Positions 4,582 to 5,070 of a stretch of DNA of 5,070 nt are shown one piece after another. The notes under the pieces were generated by a model that ran no database searches, was not told where the DNA came from, and saw only the letters and a program-made list of their open reading frames with translations. The stretch is from NCBI GenBank assembly GCA_030668545.1, contig DAOUTT010000188.1, forward strand, positions 1 through 5,070, written 5' to 3'. The position numbers were made by a program, and so were the translations under genes. Every line of letters begins with the position of its first letter. The stretch's first letter is position 1. The stretch comes from Anaerolineales bacterium (lineage in GTDB: Bacteria; Chloroflexota; Anaerolineae; Anaerolineales; E44-bin32).

Positions 4582-5070
4582 TTATGCCGCGGATACCTTC
4601 AGGGTAAGCATACTCTCTTTGATCCATGAAAGACCAAACCCAAGATACGGGAATCGCCGAACTATCCTTTTACCGATATCCGTAGTCACGAGATCGATCT
4701 CGATCTGGTCGCCGCAAGTGCCCTGCATTTCTTCCGTCCATGCATAACCGAAGCCAAAATACGGGAAACCCCACTTCCTTTCACGGCGAACTTTGCTGGC
4801 TGTCAATGCCGTTGCATTTCCCCCAATAGTCCCCTCCACACCGTTCACCCAGGCAAAGCGAAACCCCCGATATGGGAAGCCATATCTTTTATCTCTACCC
4901 ACGTCAACCGCCTGCAGATCGATGGATACTTCCTTGGATGAACCCTGCATTCTCTTTGCCCATGCAGAACCCAACCCAAAGTAGGGAAACGACCACTTTC
5001 GTTCCATGCTAACAGCTGTGGTCGTGAGTGGGATTTGCAGCTGCCCACCATTCGCCTTCACCATGTCCAC
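4582..5070 (-). CDS. Unrecognised tandem-repeat protein (FPYxGFG repeats), 5' end off the window
   Basis: The frame is open from the window edge to a TAA at 4584-4582; 162 codons are visible. It consists almost wholly of four units of 37-38 residues. The FPY motifs sit at visible residues 28-30, 65-67, 102-104 and 140-142, and each is followed by a Trp at 37, 74, 111 and 149. The core reads roughly [KR]-[WYR]-x-FPY-x-G-[FL]-x-x-[AS]-W. Units 1 and 3 share ERKW[SG]FPYFG and MQG. Units 2 and 4 share IDLxxxDxG and the FPYxGF core. An alternating two-type arrangement with a ~74-residue superperiod results. No signal peptide, membrane segment or catalytic motif is visible in this part, and I do not recognise the family. 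An in-frame ATG at 5064 and a GTG at 5070 exist, but whether the gene starts there or carries more repeats beyond the edge cannot be judged. The repeated aromatic pattern suggests a beta-structured binding or surface protein; this is speculation. Confidence 0.7.
   Translation of the reverse strand: MDMVKANGGQLQIPLTTTAVSMERKWSFPYFGLGSAWAKRMQGSSKEVSIDLQAVDVGRDKRYGFPYRGFRFAWVNGVEGTIGGNATALTASKVRRERKWGFPYFGFGYAWTEEMQGTCGDQIEIDLVTTDIGKRIVRRFPYLGFGLSWIKESMLTLKVSAA
4603..5049 (-). repeat. Four tandem ~111-bp coding repeats
   Basis: The units are approximately 5049-4939, 4938-4828, 4827-4717 and 4716-4603, read on the minus strand. Each has an FPY codon triplet: 4989-4981, 4878-4870, 4767-4759 and 4653-4645. 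On the plus strand these read as variants of ATACGGGAA. Protein similarity is clear, while DNA identity outside the core is modest, so the duplication is old. The last unit is one codon longer around its core. Confidence 0.75.

Overview
The window reads as bacterial chromosomal sequence with moderate GC, ordinary Shine-Dalgarno sites and compact genes. Three things point towards a Chloroflexota-like or similar environmental lineage: a LiaF-type membrane protein, an AlkZ-related winged-helix protein, and dispersed palindromic repeats of the 'gtcatTgCGAGgagc...gcaatctc' and 'agggatttctcg...ctcgaaatgaca' kinds that litter many metagenome-derived genomes. This placement is an inference, not a demonstration.

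Layout. Positions 1-148 are a leader with a perfect but unpaired TATAAT. Positions 149-1144 (+) encode an NAD(P)-dependent epimerase/dehydratase-type SDR protein. It is followed closely by 1191-2039 (+), an AlkZ/YcaQ-related winged-helix protein. A possible 17-codon minicistron, with ATGA overlaps at both ends, bridges the two genes. Positions 2040-2624 hold no credible gene. They carry a cluster of repeats: two copies of an 81-bp direct repeat, an inverted third copy that forms a long hairpin, a separate 94-bp hairpin repeat, and an array of small perfect hairpins. Positions 2625-3158 (-) encode a LiaF-like two-TM membrane protein. The intergenic region 3159-3358 is divergent and contains two dyads and weak promoter candidates. 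It separates the LiaF-like gene from a probable two-gene operon (+): a small lipoprotein (3359-3787) and a metallo-beta-lactamase-fold hydrolase (3840-4511). Tail-to-tail with that operon, 4582-5070 (-) is the 3' part of an unrecognised protein made of ~37-residue FPYxGFG...W repeats. It runs off the window edge.

How the parts fit. The SDR and AlkZ-like genes are probably co-transcribed, but no shared pathway is apparent. The LiaF-like protein, the lipoprotein and the MBL hydrolase suggest envelope-related and general metabolic functions rather than one recognised system. No LiaS/LiaR pair, transposase, CRISPR array, tRNA or rRNA is visible. The most unusual items are the tandem-repeat protein at the right edge and the dense palindromic repeat cluster in the middle.
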